DNA from: Bacteroidota bacterium
Lineage (GTDB): Bacteria; Bacteroidota; Bacteroidia; Bacteroidales; Lentimicrobiaceae
DNA length: 64,000 nucleotides
Assembly: GCA_023417935.1 (NCBI GenBank)
Contig: JAEZDY010000023.1
Coordinates: 186,001 to 250,000 of the forward strand
Direction: 5' to 3'
Under the pieces are notes generated by a model. It searched no databases, was not told where the DNA came from, and saw nothing but the letters and a program-made list of their open reading frames with translations. The translations under genes and the position numbers were made by a program. This document shows positions 61,896-64,000 of this stretch, in pieces. Position 1 is the first letter of the stretch, and every line of letters begins with the position of its first letter.

Positions 61896-62551
61896 TGTCA
61901 ACCGATGAGGAAAAACGGAAGGTTTTATCTTCAGCACTCATAATATCGGGTGTAATTGCCCTACTGTGGGTAATAAAAGCCGTTGAACTGATCTTTAACA
62001 TCTCATTTGCCTGGCTGGGTGTACTGCCCCTGAAAGTCGAAGGCCTTAAAGGCATCCTCTTTTCCCCGCTCATACACGGCAGTGTAGCTCATCTTATCTC
62101 AAACTCAGTACCCTTCTTCCTGCTCGGGGCAGCACTATTCTATTATTATCGCGCAAAAGCGTGGTCAATACTTATCTTTTCATGGTTACTCACCGGCTTG
62201 TGGCTATGGCTGTTTGCACGAGGATCATCCTATCACATAGGAGCCAGCGGCGTAGTTTATGCCCTCGCCTCCTTCCACTTCGTAAGCGGCATCATCCGTA
62301 AAGAACCCCGGCTCATAGCCTTCACCCTGCTGGTAACATTCCTCTACGGCAGCTTCGTATGGGGCATCTTCCCCGGCTTCTCCGTTGAAGAACGCATATC
62401 ATGGGAAGGTCACCTCATGGGAACCATCGCCGGCATAGTAATGGCGTACTTCTTCCGCGACGTCGGTCCACAGAAGCAGGAGTATGAGTGGCCGGATGAG
62501 GAGGAGGAGGAGGATTTGAGTAGTGAGGAGGAAGTTGATAGTAGGGAGTAG
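61895..62551 (+). CDS. Rhomboid family intramembrane serine protease
   Basis: Membrane protease that cuts transmembrane segments. The 218-residue product has six helices, the catalytic Ser118 in HIGASG, His173 in EGHLMG and the conserved HLISN near residue 67. The last 18 residues are almost all Asp, Glu and Ser, an acidic tail not needed for catalysis. The 3' end of the gene lies in the same short repeat (AGTAGTGAG, GTAGGGAG) that forms the array after it, so the tail sequence is part of that array. It shares one base with the DUF5777 gene. Confidence 0.92.
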   Translation: MSTDEEKRKVLSSALIISGVIALLWVIKAVELIFNISFAWLGVLPLKVEGLKGILFSPLIHGSVAHLISNSVPFFLLGAALFYYYRAKAWSILIFSWLLTGLWLWLFARGSSYHIGASGVVYALASFHFVSGIIRKEPRLIAFTLLVTFLYGSFVWGIFPGFSVEERISWEGHLMGTIAGIVMAYFFRDVGPQKQEYEWPDEEEEEDLSSEEEVDSRE

Positions 62552-62658
62552 TGAGTAGGGAGTAGTGAGTAGTGAGAAAAAAAGGCTAAAGGCTAAAGGG
62601 GTTAGTAGGGAGTAGTGAGTAGGGAGTAGTGAGAGAAAAAAAGGCTAAAGGCTAACCC
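62541..62658. repeat. 64-bp duplication made of 7-bp and 8-bp repeats
   Basis: Two copies start at 62541 and 62605, 64 bases apart. Each has several GTAGTGA/GTAGGGA units, a run of seven or so A and two GGCTAAA units. The first copy contains the rhomboid stop codon. Confidence 0.88.
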
Positions 62659-62680
62659 CTCGATAAAAACTCGGGGACCG
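62659..62680 (+). repeat. Dispersed 22-bp element, copy 2
   Basis: Matches the reverse complement of 58450-58471 at 20 of 22 bases. It interrupts a run of GGCTAAA repeats that continues after it (62682-62695). Confidence 0.75.
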
Positions 62681-62763
62681 AGGCTAAGGGCTAAAGTAGA
62701 AAGTAAGGAAGTGAAAAAGAAAGTATTAATACCTTCCTATTGCTCTATTAAAAATACCATACA

Positions 62764-63531
62764 ATGAAAAAAATCCTTACGCTGTTTATTGTTCTGGTGT
62801 TCATTTATATCACTGTGATAATGCTGGGTTGTAGTTCTCAAACAAAATTAATTTTCCATCCTACTAAGCTTGACAAGGCGTATGAGTATAATGCAGATCT
62901 TGGTCTTGAAGAAGTTTTTCTTTCAACCGCCGACGGGAATGAAATCAACGGGCTTTTCTTTCCTGATAGCAGCAGTAAGGTCATCCTGTACTTTCATGGT
63001 AATGCCGGTAGTCTTGATTCCTGGCAATATGTTTACAATGATTTCAAATCATTTGGGCACAACTTCTTTATCATCGACTACAGGGGTTTTGGTAAAAGCA
63101 CAGGCAAAATTTCAGAAGAAGGACTTTATATTGATGCCCAGACTGCATACAATTACCTGTTAGAAAAAGGTTTCAAACAAGAGCACATCATTATTTACGG
63201 ACGGTCAATTGGCACAGGCGTTGCTGTAGATCTTGCCTCCAACAATGGCTCAAAGGCACTGATATTGGAAAGCCCTTTCACCAACCTAAAAAAGCTTGTA
63301 TCCGGACTGTACCCCTATTTATTACCCTCCCTGTTCCTTAAATACGAATTCAACAATATTGGAAAGATCAATAAAATCAACACACCCCTGTTAGTTATTC
63401 ACGGAAAAAGGGATAATGTCATTCCTTTCAAACACGGATTAGAGCTGTATCAAAACTATCATGGTGAAAAGGAGTTCCTACCAATTGAAAACGGCCAGCA
63501 TAACAACCTCAGTGACTTCCCGGAGTTTTAA
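62764..63531 (+). CDS. Alpha/beta hydrolase, membrane-anchored
   Basis: The 255-residue product has an N-terminal hydrophobic segment ending LGC (Cys23), either a lipoprotein signal or an anchor, then an alpha/beta hydrolase fold. The oxyanion motif is HGN (78-80), the nucleophile Ser148 in GRSIGTG, and the other triad members Asp217 (GKRDNVIP) and His246 (NGQHNN). It resembles the BEM46/YfhR group. The substrate is unknown. It is probably transcribed from its own promoter past the repeat region. Confidence 0.85.
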   Translation: MKKILTLFIVLVFIYITVIMLGCSSQTKLIFHPTKLDKAYEYNADLGLEEVFLSTADGNEINGLFFPDSSSKVILYFHGNAGSLDSWQYVYNDFKSFGHNFFIIDYRGFGKSTGKISEEGLYIDAQTAYNYLLEKGFKQEHIIIYGRSIGTGVAVDLASNNGSKALILESPFTNLKKLVSGLYPYLLPSLFLKYEFNNIGKINKINTPLLVIHGKRDNVIPFKHGLELYQNYHGEKEFLPIENGQHNNLSDFPEF

Positions 63532-63605
63532 TTTTAATCATAATTTAAAAAATTAAAAAAACATGGGAAAACTATTTAATGTTACAATTTTTAAACTTAT
63601 TTGAT

Positions 63606-63914
63606 ATGGCTAACTATCGGAGCTGCCCACACTGCAATTACGAATACTCTATCAGTTATTTCCTTAAAAGAGTTTTTACTGTATTCATTTGGAAAAGCTG
63701 GCAATGTGTATCGTGTAATTACAATCTTAAATTTTCAGTACCATGGAGAGTTATAAGCGCAATAGGTCAGATAATGATTCTATACCTCTTATTAATCTTT
63801 AGGGATCAAGTGACCGATGAGTGGTATTGGTATGTGATTGTTATTTTGGTTTTGATTTCCACAATAACACTTCTTTCTTTCCTAAACAGATTTAGAATTG
63901 CAAAGAAGCGGTGA
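63606..63914 (+). CDS. Small membrane protein with an N-terminal zinc ribbon
   Basis: The 102-residue product has two Cys pairs, CPHC near residue 7 and CVSC near residue 31, that fit a zinc ribbon, followed by two transmembrane helices (about 44-66 and 70-92). An in-frame ATG at 63579 would add nine residues; the later start MANYRSCPHC is preferred. I do not recognise the family. Confidence 0.65.
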   Translation: MANYRSCPHCNYEYSISYFLKRVFTVFIWKSWQCVSCNYNLKFSVPWRVISAIGQIMILYLLLIFRDQVTDEWYWYVIVILVLISTITLLSFLNRFRIAKKR

Positions 63915-63957
63915 AATTAGGCCTTTAACAACAAATGCTGTTTCAACCTTTAAATAA

Positions 63958-63986
63958 AAGAATCAGGAATTTAATTCCTGATTCTT
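63958..63986. terminator. Perfect palindrome, probable bidirectional terminator
   Basis: Two 14-base arms (AAGAATCAGGAATT and its complement) around one central T. On the minus strand it is followed by TTTATTTAAA, on the plus strand by fewer T, so it should stop at least minus-strand transcription. Confidence 0.6.
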
Positions 63987-64000
63987 ACTGTTAATACAGT

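Noticed and set aside
58450..62680. The inverted 22-bp pair as ends of a transposon
   Set aside because: The 4.2 kb between them holds only ordinary host genes, with no transposase and no target-site duplication that I can see.
63563..63604. 13-codon open frame just before the zinc-ribbon gene, as a possible leader peptide
   Set aside because: No run of regulatory codons, no attenuator hairpin behind it.

Overview
The window looks like a chromosomal segment of a Bacteroidota bacterium, most likely a Bacteroidales/Marinilabiliales-type environmental or fermentative lineage. The evidence is family content (TonB receptor with carboxypeptidase-like N-terminal domain, DUF4294, DUF5777, DUF2764-type V-ATPase, LysM/periplasmic-binding fusion, Rho with a long disordered insert), many genes preceded by the Bacteroidota -7 promoter element TAnnTTTG, and the lack of clear Shine-Dalgarno sites. 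I see no rRNA, tRNA, CRISPR array, transposase or phage gene. Nearly all genes are intact; rho is cut by the left edge.

Layout. 1-7.7 kb: rho (partial, minus), then gcvT, comB, a lipoprotein M49 dipeptidyl-peptidase, and a two-gene unit of a RIC/YtfE-like hemerythrin and a LuxR-type regulator. 7.7-12.1 kb (minus): a metal/metalloid block of a Cys-rich copper-storage-like protein, a His-tailed CDF zinc exporter, and the arsenic operon arsR-arsC-arsM-acr3. 12.2-16.5 kb: a PagL-like outer-membrane protein, DUF486, a TonB-dependent receptor, and an upstream region carrying an inverted array of 11-bp repeats. 16.5-25.8 kb: miaA, a GT2 glycosyltransferase, then aromatic amino acid breakdown (phenylalanine hydroxylase on plus; hmgA, hppD, fahA and a flavin-reductase-like protein on minus) and pcm. 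25.9-29.3 kb: an oxidoreductase, a lipoprotein and a polyprenyl glycosylphosphotransferase. 29.3-33.8 kb: DUF4294, clpX, clpP, tig and DUF4342.

34-41.5 kb holds a V-type ATPase operon (E, DUF2764, A, B, D, I, K) whose K subunit keeps all five Na+ ligands known from Enterococcus hirae. 41.6-50.3 kb: LysM/binding-protein fusion, guaA, a quinol-dependent NO reductase (plus) and znuABC (minus). 50.7-57.3 kb: three genes of unknown role, then a hybrid histidine kinase facing an NtrC-type regulator. 57.3-64 kb: a dihydroorotate dehydrogenase-like protein, an S41 protease, a cytochrome-like lipoprotein/DUF5777/rhomboid unit, an alpha/beta hydrolase and a small zinc-ribbon membrane protein.

The main structure not explained by genes is a set of short tandem repeats in intergenic DNA (near 7.7, 16.3, 43.6, 58.4, 58.6 and 62.6 kb). 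One 22-bp element occurs at both 58.45 and 62.66 kb in opposite orientation. Metal handling (arsenite and zinc export, copper storage, zinc import), NO defence (hemerythrin, qNor) and a predicted sodium economy are the recurrent physiological themes.
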